From the NCBI RefSeq assembly GCF_963576675.1, contig NC_088916.1:3425001-3489000 (forward strand): DNA of 64,000 nt, in the 5' to 3' direction. Positions 10,758 to 22,415 of the stretch are shown here, piece after piece. The notes beneath the pieces are model-generated. The model had not been told where the DNA came from. It did no database searches and saw only the letters and a program-made list of their open reading frames with translations. This DNA is from Euphorbia lathyris. Taxonomy: Eukaryota > Streptophyta > Magnoliopsida > Malpighiales > Euphorbiaceae. Both the position numbers and the translations under genes were made by a program. The stretch's first letter is position 1, and each line of letters begins with the position of its first letter.

Positions 10758-13215
10758 ATGGAGGAGTCACTGTCATCATCATCAGCAACAATGCTCAAAT
10801 TGACTGCATCTAACTACTCCATTTGGAAGCCAAGAATGGAGGACATCCTTTATTGCAAGGATTTGTATGAGCCCCTTCAGTTGTTGGGACAAAAACCATA
10901 AGGGAAGTCAGACTATGCATGAAGAATTCTTAATAGAAAAGATGTCGGACAAATCCAACAATGGGTGGATCAAAGTGTGTTCCATCATGTGGCACAAGAG
11001 ACAGATGCATATAAATTATGGAAAAATTATCGTCCATGTACGAGCGGAAGACAACTCAAAATAAAGCATCAGTTATCTGACGATTGGTAAACCTTAAGTA
11101 CAAAGATGGTCGAAGCATTTTTTAGCATCTTAGCGACTTTCAAGGTTTGATCAACCTGTTGATGAATATGGTGATGGCTCGAGGGGGAGGTTCAAGGCAA
11201 GAAATGACCTAGAATGTTATCATTGTGGCAAGATATGAAGGAAAATAGGCAAACGTTTGACAGCGGAAATATAAAATTTTTAACCTTTTTCCATTAACCC
11301 AAGATCCGTTAATCGTTATTTCATATAAAGAGGGATAGAAGGAAATACCTTTTGATGTTCTATCTACCGTTGCTATCGAAGTGCCCACAACTGTTACTTC
11401 GAGTTCCCGAGCACAAGACAAAAACACAATTCAAAACCAAGTTAGAATTCAACCGTATGAAAGCAATCAAGAATAGATTGCCTCTAATTAATCAACACAA
11501 GATCAAGGAATAGAGAAAGAGATTAATAATCAATTGAAACGGAATGAAGCGGTGAATGATCTCGTCCTCAACAAGGGGTCAAAAATTCTTCTCTTCGGTA
11601 GACTAGGGCTTGGCCAAAATTTCCATGTGAGGGGGTATTTAAACTCTCTTGTATCTAAAGCCTAGTTAGATAGAATTAGGTTACTGAATAAGAATTTAAT
11701 TCGGAATAAAATTCTTATTTATTATCTATAATTATATCTAAATATAAAGATAATAATAATAAGCTTTTAGGATAATAATAGGAGCAATTTAATCTCATTA
11801 AACCTCCTAACATATTTATCCTTTAATTAATTTAATTCACAATCATAATCTAATTAGGATTGCTTAAAATCAAATCAATTATTTATGAATTTATCATACA
11901 TAAAATCGCCCCCCTTACTGGGCCTTAGTGGACTCAGTTGGGCTTCCATCAATTAATTAACATCTGTTTCTCTTTTGGGCTCCAAGTCTTATGTGTGACC
12001 TATTAAGTTCTTATTGCTTCTAGCCGTATGCAACTATTGAATTAATTTTCTCAGAATTATATTTAATCTTTGCATAACGGAATGAGTACGTGAAATGTGA
12101 TTAGCAAATCCGAAACATTCCCCAGAGCTATAAGAAGACAGGTTGATTCTGTCGTTGACCTTTCCGTATTAGTTACAGTATAATTCGATCCTTTATCAAC
12201 TACATCCTTGAACTGAATCTTATGACTATGGATAATGTCAAGTCACATATAGCGAGACGTTCGTTTTACTTGTACAGGCCGAGTTAACTCCAATTAGATA
12301 TGTTAAGTGAAATCTGCATTTCAAGTCTTAAGCTATCACCTTGCAAGGATTTAGAGTCAAGTCTTCCACAAGCGATCCTTGGACGTATCTTCCATTTATC
12401 GGGAGTGACAAATGCTCAATCCAATGTATAACTATCCTGCAATTACTTCTTGTGATATCCAACGTCTGCCGTTCACACCCTAGAGTCATCTCTGTTATGG
12501 ATCGTGTTACAACATGATCAAAGCATCACATTCCATAATCCAGAATCACTAATTAACATTCCTTTGAGTCTGAGGATTACTTATACCTATTAATACCAAT
12601 GAGATGAACAGGTGACAAGGATAAATCTACCCATCCTGTTATCTCAAGTCGGGTCCCCAATCCTAATGAACTCCCTTTTATTGGATCCATGTAACTGTCC
12701 AGATATCTGCATATCTGAAGCTTATGAGATCAGCTCTCTGTCTCGACAGAAGACATTGTTACATGCAAGTCTCAACAGTGATATGTCAATCCTATTTCTA
12801 AACATATTACTTGACTTGGGGTGGTTTTAAGTTTATCAGTTTATTATAAAGTTTCGTCTCACTTCATGCTTGTATGAACACTTTATAATCACTTTAAACA
12901 AACTTAGGGATTTCCTTTTATTAGACTTATTTAGTTCTTAAAAGAGGTTGCCTTTATATAGTTTATGAAACCATATCTATTTAAAACAAATGATGTAAAG
13001 AACACTTCATTTACATTAAGTTTATATCCTAGAACAATTGTCTATAGGACACTAAACCCCAATAAGATAGGCCATATGAAGGGAGAGTGCAGGTTGTTTA
13101 AACGAGAGCAAGATAAAGGTAATGAAAGGAGTGATGATAGGCACACGACCGCAACTACCTTTGGTGGAGATGAGGTGGTTATTTTATGCGGTGACGGCTT
13201 CGTTAATCTTTCCTC
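10758..13215 (+). pseudogene. Tork-type gag, split by a solo LTR inside the zinc knuckle
   Basis: Capsid/nucleocapsid gene. The start at 10758 opens MEESLSSSSATMLKLTASNY, the usual Tork gag beginning, followed by WKPRMEDILYCKDLYEPL. Frame is lost soon after, near 10900, but family-like words continue in other frames. The CCHC zinc knuckle is divided: CYHCGK is encoded up to about 11235 and GHMKGEC resumes after 13064. Between them lies an 1829-bp solo LTR with its 5-bp target duplication. The gag also has frameshifts and stops of its own, so it was decaying independently of the insertion. Confidence 0.85.
11236..13064 (+). mobile_element. Solo LTR (1829 bp) in the Tork gag
   Basis: It begins TGAAGGAAAATAGGC at 11236 and ends CCCCAATA at 13064; the other copy, at 713, ends CCCCAACA. 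It is flanked by identical 5-bp duplications AGATA (11231-11235 and 13065-13069). No internal region or second LTR is present, so it is the product of LTR-LTR recombination. Removing it restores a continuous CCHC motif reading frame, which confirms the boundaries. There is no significant ORF. Strand is given relative to the window copy; the true orientation is not proven. Confidence 0.95.
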
Positions 13216-14172
13216 TCAAGATACATGCTAGATAGTAGATTCCGATGCATCATTTCATGTCACCTTACGGAGGGACTTCTTTACATCTTACAACAATGGA
13301 GATTTTGGCAATGTAATAATGGGAAATGATAAATTGTCCAAGATCATATGAAGAGTAGATATTTCCCTTGAAACTAACATAGGTTGTCACATGGTTCTCA
13401 AGGATGCGAGACATGTTCCAGACATGCGTCTTAATTTAATCTCTACTGGATTACTTAATGATGAAAGATACACCAATGTCTTTACTAGAGGGAAATGGAA
13501 GCTCACTAAGAACTCTCTCATCCTAGCACGAGGGAATAAGGAGAACACCCTATAGTGGGCACATGGAAAAGTCAGTAACGGGTACATAAACGCTCTTGAA
13601 AAAGACTCAATGGAGCTATGGCATAAACGGCTCGGTCACATGAGTGAAAAAAGGCCTGCAAATTCTAGCCAAAAGAGAGGCACATCAAGGTGTGTCTCTA
13701 AAATATGGTGACTCTGATGTTTGTGGTCCTATGACTACTAGTACTCTTGGTGGTGCAAGATATTTTATTACCTTCATTGATGATCATTCCATGAAGGTAT
13801 GTGCTTATGCACTTAGAATAAAAGATCAAGTGTATGGAGTTTTTCAAGCAATTCCATGCCAGTATTCAACGAGAGACTGGTAAAAGCTTGAAGTGTAGTC
13901 GCACTGATAACGCGGGAGAATATATGGGGATATTCAGAAATTACTATAGAAGTAATAGAATCGAGCATGAACGATCTGTTTCGAAGACATCTCAACATAA
14001 TGGCATAGCTGAGAAAATGAACAGAACAATTGTTGAAAGAATAAGAACTATCTTATCTCATGCCAAGCTGCCCAAAAGCTTTTGGGGTGAAGCCCTGATG
14101 ACTGCAGTTGATCTAATCAATCTTTCTCCTTCAACGCCTTTGAATGGTGATATCCCCAACAATGTTTGGTCT
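13216..14172 (+). pseudogene. Tork-type protease and integrase N-terminal half
   Basis: The protease region near 13235-13330 has DSDASFHVT, where the family has D-S-G-A: the Gly of the active site is changed. The GAG-pre-integrase motif ELWHKRLGHMS follows at about 13613-13645. The integrase core continues with CGPM...GGARYFITFIDDHS and DNAGEY, then RSVSKTSQHNGIAEKMNRTI and LPKSFWGEAL. Several stops and frameshifts separate these words. The coding stops at NNVWS where another solo LTR is inserted. Confidence 0.85.
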
Positions 14173-14790
14173 TGATATTCAGTAGATTTATCAACACCGT
14201 AAAGCGTCCCTGTGAGGCGCCGTTGGGATCGGTCGGGGACACTCCGATGCCTAAGTCAGTAATCTTCTCAAGAGAATAAACTGTAATGACAAAGTAGGGT
14301 TTAGAATAGTGTGTAAGTGTACCTTTGTTGTCATGTTACAAGGGTATTTATATAGGTTTGAGTGATAACCGTAATAACTTCCTCTTAATGCCCTTTTAAT
14401 GAAGTGTAATGCTTTTTTAATGTAGCTTAACTCTAGCCTCTAACCTCCAAGATTTTATGGTCTTTAAGGTATCATCAATGCTAGCTTAATGATAGTGAGT
14501 TCCGCCGTATACCTGCTCAGCTTTCCATAAGGGCGGATCGCCATGTGAGGCGGATCCCATATTCTTCTCAAAGGACGGATCTCGGCATGGACCCATGATA
14601 CGACACTGTATTTCCAACTATGTATTTCTGGGTGGATCGTAGGAGGGACTTATGGAACGACACAGTATTTCCAGATGTACGCCATATATGCCAAGGAGAC
14701 GGATCTTGTCTTGTCTTTTCTCCCTTCAAGTCCTTTCAATGGGGGAATATTCTCAGTTTAATCCTCCATGTTTTATGGCGGATGTTATCA
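14173..14790 (-). mobile_element. Solo LTR (618 bp) in the Tork integrase
   Basis: It begins TGATATTCAG and ends GATGTTATCA, with terminal inverted repeats TGATA/TATCA and identical 5-bp flanks GGTCT (14168-14172 and 14791-14795). Excising it joins the integrase words NNVWS and YNHLKVFG. On the minus strand it has CTATATAAATACCC near 14355 followed by a transcript-like leader, so I infer the minus orientation. The lineage is not assigned. Confidence 0.92.
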
Positions 14791-15370
14791 GGTCTAGAAA
14801 AGATGTTTCCTACAATCACTTGAAAGTTTTTGGTTTTAGAGCTTTTGTTCATATTCCTAAAGTTGAAAGATCCAAGCTTGATGTGAAATCGAAAGAATGT
14901 ATCTTCGTAGGCTATGGGAATGAAGAGTTTGGTTACAGGTTATGGGATCCTGTAGCTAAGAAGATTATCAAAAGTAGAGATGTTGTCTTTTTTGAAGATC
15001 AGAACATTGAAGACATTCAAAGAGGTGATAAACTTAGCAATAAAAAATAATATCTAGCTAACTTAGTTCCAGTTCTTTTTCCATTGGAGGATACGAGCGA
15101 GATAAACCCAATGGAATTGATTATCCAATTATTGATCCTATTATAAATGAACCAGTTGATGCTGATATAAAGGGTGGTCATACAACTGATGGTGCAGTAG
15201 ATGAGAGGCTAGAAGCACAAGCTCGTGAAGAGCCAGCGGCTGAATTTCAACCAAAAAGATCGATCGGGGAACGGAGACCTTCGAGTAGGTATCCTTCGAG
15301 TGAGTACATTCTCCTAATAAATGGGGAGAACCATAATGTTATGATGAAGCGTTGACTTATAATCAGCAAG
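14791..15370 (+). pseudogene. Tork-type integrase C-terminal region and linker
   Basis: YNHLKVFGFRAFVHIPKVERSKLD, CIFVGYGNEEFGYRLWDP and SRDVVFFEDQ are the conserved words between Copia integrase and RT. After the stop near 15050 a variable acidic linker follows (about 15051-15370) with only fragments recognisable. Confidence 0.82.
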
Positions 15371-16885
15371 ATAAGTGGTTAAAAGCTATGCATAAAGAAA
15401 TGCAATTTATGCATGAGATCCACACATATGATTTGGTGAGCTTACCAAAAGGTAGAAAAGCACTCAATAACAAATAGATCTATCGATTGAAGATAAAAGA
15501 AAACAACTCTAAGTCCAGATTTAAGGCAAAGCTAGTTGTGAAAGGTTTCAATCAGAAGAAAGGAATTGAAATTGAAGAGATCTTCTCACTCGTAGTGAAG
15601 ATGTCATCCATACGGGTAGTACTCGGTTTGGCTGTAAGCCTGGATCTCGAGATCGAACAACTAGATGTGAAGACAACTTTTCTTCATGGAGATTTAGAAG
15701 AAGAAATTTACATGGAACAACGAGAAGGATTCAAAGTCAAAGGAAAATAAGATTTGGTATGCCGACTGAAGAAGCGCTTGTACGGACTAAAGCAGGCACA
15801 TCGACAATGGTACAAGAAGTTTGATTCCTTCATGATTGAGCACGAATATCAGAGGACTACTTCAAACCATTGTGTATTTGTGAAAAGATTTGATGATGGT
15901 GAATTCATCATACTTATTTTCTACGTTGATGACATGTTACTCGTAGGATAAAATAGTGAAAAGATTAGCAAGCTGAAGAAAGAGTTGAGCAAGTCTTTTG
16001 CTATAAAAGACTTAGGTCACAAAAATAATCCTCGATATGAGTATAGCCCGTGACAGGAGATATTGGAAGTTGAGGTTATCACAAGAAAGTTATATTGAGA
16101 AGGTACTAAAGCGGTTTAACATGGATAAGGCAAACCAGTTTCTACGCCATTTCCTAATCATTTTAAGCTTAGTTCAAAGCAGAGTCCTACAAGTGAGAAA
16201 GAAAGAGAAGACATGGCTTATGTGCCATATTCCTCAACAGTTGGCAGTCTGATGTATGCAATGATTTGCACGAGGCCAGACATAACACATGCAGTTGGAG
16301 TTGTTAGCAGATTCCTGTCTAAACCAAGCAGAGAACATTAGAACATAGTAAAATGGATTCTTAGATATCTTCGGGGTAAAATGAGTTTATGCTTTGGCAG
16401 TGGACAGCCTGAATTGACTGGCTACACAGATGCAAACATGGCAGAAGATCTTGATTCTAGAAAATCTACTTGAGGATACCTAATTACATTTTCAGGGGGA
16501 GCAGTTTCATGGCAATCAACGTTACAAAAATGTGTTGCTCTATCAACTATAGAGGCAAAGTTTATTACAACTACATAAACATGCAAAGAAATGCTCTATA
16601 TGAAGCGATTCTTACAAGAATTAGGGCAAAAACAGCACAAATACATTTTGCATTGTGATAGTCAGAGCGCAATCCATTTGAGCAAGAATTCGAGTTTTCA
16701 CTCGAGACCGAAGCACATTGATGTACGATATCACTGGATACGTTATATGTTCGAGTCTAAGCAATTACAACTTGATAAAATGCATACTGATAACAACAGT
16801 TCAGATATGATGGCTAAGTCCTTACCTAAGGACAAGTATGAATTTTACAGAGAAGCAACGGGACTGCTGGAGCCTTCCGCCTAAT
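15371..16885 (+). pseudogene. Tork-type reverse transcriptase and RNase H
   Basis: RT words in order: FKAKLVVKGFNQKKGIEIEE, LGLAVSLDLEIEQLDVKTTFLHGDLEEEIYMEQ, LYGLKQAHRQWYKKFD, and the catalytic FYVDDMLLVG near 15925-15950. The connection and RNase H regions follow, with TGYTDANMA, WQSTLQKCVALSTIEAKF, HCDSQSAIHLSKN, RPKHIDVRYHWIR and DMMAKSLPKDKYEF. At least four in-frame stops (for example at about 15478, 15748 and 15949) and frameshifts break the gene. The last word and the purine tract lead straight into the 3' LTR. Confidence 0.9.
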
Positions 16886-16887
16886 TC

Positions 16888-16900
16888 GGGATAGGGAGAT
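16888..16900 (+). promoter_or_regulatory. Polypurine tract of the Tork-type element
   Basis: GGGATAGGGAGAT immediately precedes the 3' LTR start TGATAGATATTTCCC. It would prime plus-strand synthesis. Confidence 0.75.
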
Positions 16901-17409
16901 TGATAGATATTTCCCTTATTTGGTGAAGATAAGAATAAGAAATAATCAAATAAAATAGAAAAAAAAGAAAGGAGAAGGGAAAAAGAATGAGACTTTGCTA
17001 AGAAAAGGAAAGTCATAAAACTCTGCGAAGAAAAGAACATAAGAATTAAAAGAGTAAATTAAATTAACTAATTATATTTTTAACTATTATTAACATATGC
17101 AATTAGTATAAAAGCAGATGAGATTTTTCATTTGTAATTCATTCAGTACAAAACGCCAAAACATATAAAGTTTTGAGAGATTAGAAAGTCTCACCTGTGT
17201 GAGAGAAAAAGTCTTACTGAGAGATAAACCAAGCGAGAGTTGAGCCACCATAGTTTAGTGAGATTATTATTGTATTGTTGTTAATTTTTCTATAGTGAAA
17301 TATACAGAAATAGTTTTGCCCATTTTATTTACACAAGGCTGGAAAATGTTAGATCATGGGATTGCCATATTTATTTATTGGCTATTTATTTTTATCATCT
17401 TTCCCAACA
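16901..17409 (+). mobile_element. 3' LTR of the Tork-type element
   Basis: 509 bp from TGATAGATAT to CCCAACA. Its right half matches 10431-10705 with scattered substitutions, so the element is not recent. It contains an oligopurine-rich stretch at 16955-17045. Confidence 0.88.
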
Positions 17410-18291
17410 ATATAGTCGTACTCAAAATGTATCACTCAAAGAGATTTTTAATAATTTATAATGATTTGTTATAGTAAATTTAATTAGATTGTAAACTACA
17501 TATTAATAAAAAACTTATATTAATTTAATTATATCTAATATTTTTAAAAATATTATACATGTTGATGCATCGTACAGGTGCAAGACTGGTTTTAGAACTA
17601 AAATTACACAACTTTCTTTTACGTGAGGTCTAAATTTGTTATCCTTCCATAACCATTAAACTAATTTTGTATCTTATTCCAATTTTTTCAGGTGAAAATC
17701 AAACTTTTATTCTATATGCTTTTCTTTCAACCACGTCAATTTATTTTAGTAAATATTTTAAAAAATAATAACGTACACAAACACTCTAACATTAATACTA
17801 AAAAAAACTTTATTCATAACGTCTAAAATAATGTAATTTTATCCTTAATGTTAACAAATCGGGCTAATTTTAGATATCATTGATGAAATTGTTTTCTCAA
17901 CCATAAATCTTGTTTTCTCCACTCCACAAATATATCATTTTTTCACTCATTGATATCGGATTATAAACATATATATACACGTTATTAAAAAAATAACAAT
18001 TATACTTATTATATACATGTTGATAAAAAAAATTCAAGTATTTCGTGAAATTTTAAAATATTTAATCTTAAAATATATTTTAAAAACACAAAAAACGCAA
18101 AATCTTTTTCGTAGAACCAATTGATATACAACTGGTTCAGGATACAAGAATAAAATATTTGTGTTTTTTCAATGATGTGTGAAATTGACCAAACTTGACA
18201 ATATTATAAATAAAATTATATTAATTTAAATGTTAATATTAAAATTGCTCTTGAATGCCAACAGTTGGAATATAATGTTTGAAAAAGAGAT
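17410..18291. other. AT-rich intergenic DNA
   Basis: No coding, RNA gene or clear element found on either strand. It is long AT-rich sequence with A/T homopolymers. Confidence 0.5.
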
Positions 18292-18575
18292 GAGGTACTA
18301 AAATAGTCTCAAAAGCTTTCGGGGAGTGTGAATTGAGCCAAATGTACAAAATTACACCATTTTAGACTCGACGTTTGAGGAATGATAGCAATTTTAGCTA
18401 TGTATAAAAGAACTTAGGGCTCAGTTGGTACCATTTCACAAACTTTGAGTATCAAATTCTATTGATCAGGGCTAAATTGATACATTTTACAAACATTGAA
18501 ACTAAAATAGTACTATTTGATACGTTGAGATTAAATCGACACTCTCCAAAAAATATTGAAGACTGATTTTGTTTT
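18292..18575. repeat. MITE-like inverted repeat (family also at 45439-45707)
   Basis: Left arm GAGGTACTAAAATAG..GGGGAGTGT and right arm, reverse-complemented, GGAGAGTGTCGATTTAATCTCAACG pair imperfectly over more than 100 bp. The copy at 45439 has the same order of motifs (GGTACCAAAATGACC, GGAGAAGTGTCAA, CTCAACG). No transposase. Confidence 0.65.
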
Positions 18576-19058
18576 AAACAGACTATTTATCCTTCTAGAA
18601 AAATAAAATAAGGGATAAGCGGAAAAAATGCCCCTAATGGTTACACACATGAGCGAGTTTACCTTTTACTTCTACAATGATACAATCTGCCCTTAATGTT
18701 GGCAGCCCATAGCAATTTTAGCCCTAACGTTGATAAGTTGAGCCAATTTGAGAAATAATACATTAAATTGTCCTATCGGTCATGAATCTTGTCATCTACA
18801 CGTCACATTTGTTCCATTTTATCACTTGTTAGTAATAGATCACAAACATATGATCAAACGTGAAAAAAATAAAAAATATTTTGTATTTTATACGAGTTGG
18901 AAACAAAAATTCAAATATTTCACCGAATTTAAAAATATTAATCTCCACTTCTATTATTTTTTTTTCTTACAAGGAGAAGCTGGTGCTTCGAGACAAAAAT
19001 ATAAAATAAAAGGCGTATCATAGTAGTTGAAATTATAAATGAAGTACCCTAGAGGTGT

Positions 19059-20687
19059 TGATGCGGTTTCTGGGAAACCTCACTAAGGGATAAGTGTACC
19101 CCGTCGTTATCAAGTAATAAATTTCTGGTTTAAGTCCAGGTTATCGTCCACAGGATTTATTTCTGCAAGTACCGAGCTACTCGATCTCGGATGTTATCTA
19201 GGCTTAGTGGGTTTTGAGTTTGGTTTGTTTAATTAATCTACTCCTAGGTTGAATTATACTAATCCTAGCTAAGTTATATAATTCTAACTAAATTATCTAA
19301 GTTATTCTACGCCTAACTAAGTTACTCTACCCCTAATTGATCTTTTACCAATGCAATTAATTGAATGAACATGAAGGGGGTACGATGATAACAATGATAG
19401 AATGTTTAAACAATTGAATTGAAACTAAATCGCTTGTGTCCAAGGCGATTAACCCGACCTATCCTCCTAAAGTCCCTAGTTCGTGATTCCCTTGTAAGGC
19501 CGAAACTAGCTCTAAGGCTCAGTAATTTGGGCTTAATCTTCTATAGGGTCGTCAATCCTATAGGCACTGACTAGGTTAGATTCAGCTCGCAATATGTGCC
19601 AACCTAATTTTGGGATTATCGAAAGAGTTAAACCAATCGGACAAAGCGTAAGACAAAGATTAAAACATCAAAACAATTGAATGAACAAAAAACTATATTA
19701 TATATCAAAGATGGATGTATTGTAACGAAGTTACAATAAACCTAGAATTCATAGCATGTATCAGAGGCTAGACAGAATATAAAAGAAGAAAATCCCTTTC
19801 AGGGAACCTGTCTACCAATGCAGGCGTCTTTCTAGGATTTAAGGATGGAGCTTGAGCAATCCTCGGTGAACGGAGCTTCGAAGGTATCTTCAATGGAGGT
19901 TTGAAGGATATGGATGAGGTGGAGAGGATTTCTCAAGGTGGAAGCTAAGGAAATTACAAAAGTAAACGATATCTAATGTACAATTGAAAATTCCTATTTA
20001 TAGACGCGTCTCGGGCCTCGTTTTGACCTATTTTCGCGTCCTTATTGGTGTAGGAAGACGTGGGGCCGAACGTGGCTTCGTGGGGGCAGAATTGGTCTTT
20101 TTGACCAATTCCCGCAGGGCTGCTCGCACCGAGCAGCCCCCTGCTCACCGAGCAGGCACCTGGTGGCCTGCTCGGCGAGCAGGCTCTTGCTCGCCGAGCA
20201 GGCGCCTGGCGCCCTGCTCGGCGAGCAGGCCTCTGGCGGCCTTCTCGGCGAGCAGAAATGGCCCGTGGGGCCCTGCTCGCCGAGCGTTTTCGCCCGAAGC
20301 GTGCTCGATCCAAGCTCGATGAGTTCCGCGATCTTTTCATCCGATTTCACACCTGCACACGCATAAAAACTCCGGAAAACATTAGTCCAAAAGCCAAATT
20401 GATCCGTCAATCACTTATTTTGAGCAAACGCTTCGTTTGGTGCGACTTTTGACGGACCAATTAGCTTCAAAAGATAACGGAATTCTAATATGCATGCTAT
20501 TTCGGCCGTATTTGCCTAAATTGATTACAAAACGAGCCTAAACGACGAAAAGTAAATAGAATGTTTTCAATTCCTAACTAACTCACACAAAAGCATTTAA
20601 ATGCGAGAATTGCTCGCTTATTAGCCAAATAACTCTAAAAACCGTCCTAAAACCGTACCCAAAGATAGGGGTTTTTGACCCCTATCA
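19059..20687 (-). mobile_element. 3' LTR of the Athila-like element
   Basis: 1629 bp, starting (+ strand) TGATGCGGTTTC and ending GACCCCTATCA. It is about 82 bp longer than its partner, and the whole difference lies in a GC-rich hairpin array (20120-20286). Otherwise the two LTRs differ by scattered substitutions. Confidence 0.93.
20120..20286. repeat. Array of CTGCTCGGCGAGCAG palindromes, expanded in the 3' LTR
   Basis: About seven copies of a 15-nt palindrome (CTGCTCG/CGAGCAG arms) separated by short GC-rich linkers such as GCGCCTGGCGCC. The equivalent array in the other LTR (24671-24754) has about four. Each unit can fold into a strong hairpin in DNA or RNA. Confidence 0.9.
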
Positions 20688-22415
20688 AACCTCCTCGCAC
20701 TTAAAACTTTACTTGTCCCCAAGTAAACTAAAAACTAAACCCGCCATCACAAGCAAGCTAAAAAACTTCCCAGTTTGACTAGGTGCTTGACACAATTTCG
20801 AGCATCTGTAATTACATGCATTCGGAAATACAAAGTAGAGGCACGATATCCAAAAGCCGCATTTCAATTACAATAGGTCATAGTTTTAAGCAAAAAGGAC
20901 ACATGTTCAATTAAACGAGCTTGAGGGGATCGCTAAGTAAAACACCTCACCATAGGTAGTTCACTCATTCACACAATTTTTGGTGGCTAAGGTGTTTACT
21001 CTCGGCTTATGTTCTTGCTTAGGATTACGTTGATTTTGCACGTTCATCCGAGTTCCTCTACTATGTTATATGACTCCGATGATATCAAAAACAGCCTCTA
21101 ATTGGGGTTGTAATGTGGTTAGAGGGTTAAAGGTACAACAAAGGTTAAATGTTCTAGCGCTACAAAAACAAAGTTTAAATGGCTTTAGCAAATATGAAGT
21201 GACTGAGCTTTTTATTCATCCCTTATTATTTTCTTTTTGGGATGTTTTCTTTGAGACGTTTTTGATTTTTCTAAAAACTGGGGAATGGAGTTCTTCCCTT
21301 TTGTTCGTCTCTTTTCTTTTCTTTTTCTTTTTCTGTTTTTCTTTTCCCCTTTTTTTTTTCTTTTTGGGATAGTGATGCTCATTCACTTTTTAGCCTTTTG
21401 GCTTGCTACTGTAATGCCATAAACAAAGATAAAGCGCTAGAAGAAAACAAAGGCTCAATTCGAGCTTTGCAAAAACAAAGGTTAAGTGGCGAACCAAATT
21501 GTGGTTCGCAAAAACGGGTTAGAACGAAAGAAAAATCTACAAGCTACAAAAATGTCGGCTCAAAGGGGCTTCCTAGAGTGGATGAAAAAGAAAAAACAAG
21601 GTAAAGAAAAGGGTTAATTCTAATGAGGCTGATTCATCTTTTATCATCTCAAATCATTGCATGTAGGTTCAACACAGTATTAGGTGCAACATCTGTAATC
21701 TTCCACAAGTCAAAGCATTCACACAAAAATGTCAAGAAAAAGAGCTTTTTGATGTTCGCTCTTAGGCTCAAATTCAACTCACAATTCTTTGGGTTTCAAT
21801 TTTGTGTTTACTAGTTTTCCCCAAACTCAAGTTTAATGTCACATGCCTTCAATTCTTAAATTATCTACCTAAGTAATGATTTTAGCATTTCTTCAAAAGT
21901 AGGGTCTAAATGCAAACTTTAGCTCATGTTTTTACAGATACAGGAGTTGTGTCCTACGCCTAAACTAGTTGTCATGCAATTTTAGATTCGGTTCTCAGCC
22001 CTCAAAGACAAATAACGAAGTTTAGATTCGAAGGAGGTTCACGGTTTTAGGTCCTAAACATGCAAAAACATAAACAAAACCCAAAAACGCTAAACTAAAC
22101 TAGACACGACGCAACAAAAATTAAAAATTTATACAATTTTTGTAAGTTTGTCTACCCCTCCTCCTCACACTAAAAATATGCAATAAGTTCCAACATTGCA
22201 TCTAAAACCATCAAGCGCTACTTTATATTCGGTTAGCTCGATGCGCATGTGCAAAAAGTTAGGGTGGAGAAGACAACTTACTAACCAAAGTTAAAAACAG
22301 AAATCTATAATTGAATTAAAAAGAAAAACAAACCTAGAAAAAGTTTAATCCAAACTTGGGTTGCCTCCCAAGAAGCGCTACTTTATAGTCGGTTAGCTCG
22401 ACATGGAGTTCCTTC
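20688..22415 (-). other. 3' internal region of the Athila-like element
   Basis: Non-coding. A purine tract on the minus strand (GTGCGAGGAGGTT, 20688-20700) abuts the 3' LTR. A pyrimidine-rich run (about 21300-21365) and the word TTGGGTTGCCTCCCAAG (about 22360), which marks the end of pol in many plant Ty3 elements, are present. Small open frames here show no family resemblance. Confidence 0.65.

Larger units (their letters stand above)
10431..17409 (+). mobile_element. Tork-type (Tnt1-like) Ty1/Copia retrotransposon, host of several insertions
   Basis: LTRs at 10431-10705 (5', missing its start) and 16901-17409 (3') share sequence from TAATTCATTCAGTAC to the end CCCAACA. The tRNA-iMet primer site TGGTATCAGAGC lies at 10708-10719. 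Gag, protease, integrase, RT and RNase H follow in Copia order, and a purine tract (16888-16900) precedes the 3' LTR. The gag pattern (LTASNYSIWKPRMEDILYCKDLYEPL) and the RNase H end fit the Tork lineage. Three insertions interrupt it: Harbinger in the 5' LTR and solo LTRs at 11236 and 14173. Confidence 0.9.

Noticed and set aside
20120..20286. Regular palindromic repeats that look like a CRISPR array
   Set aside because: Units are adjacent, spacers are short and not unique in length, and the array lies inside a plant LTR.
19954..20452. Arg/Ala/Pro-rich open frames on both strands of the LTR
   Set aside because: They are translations of the GC-rich palindrome array, present in both LTRs in different lengths; no start context or family resemblance.
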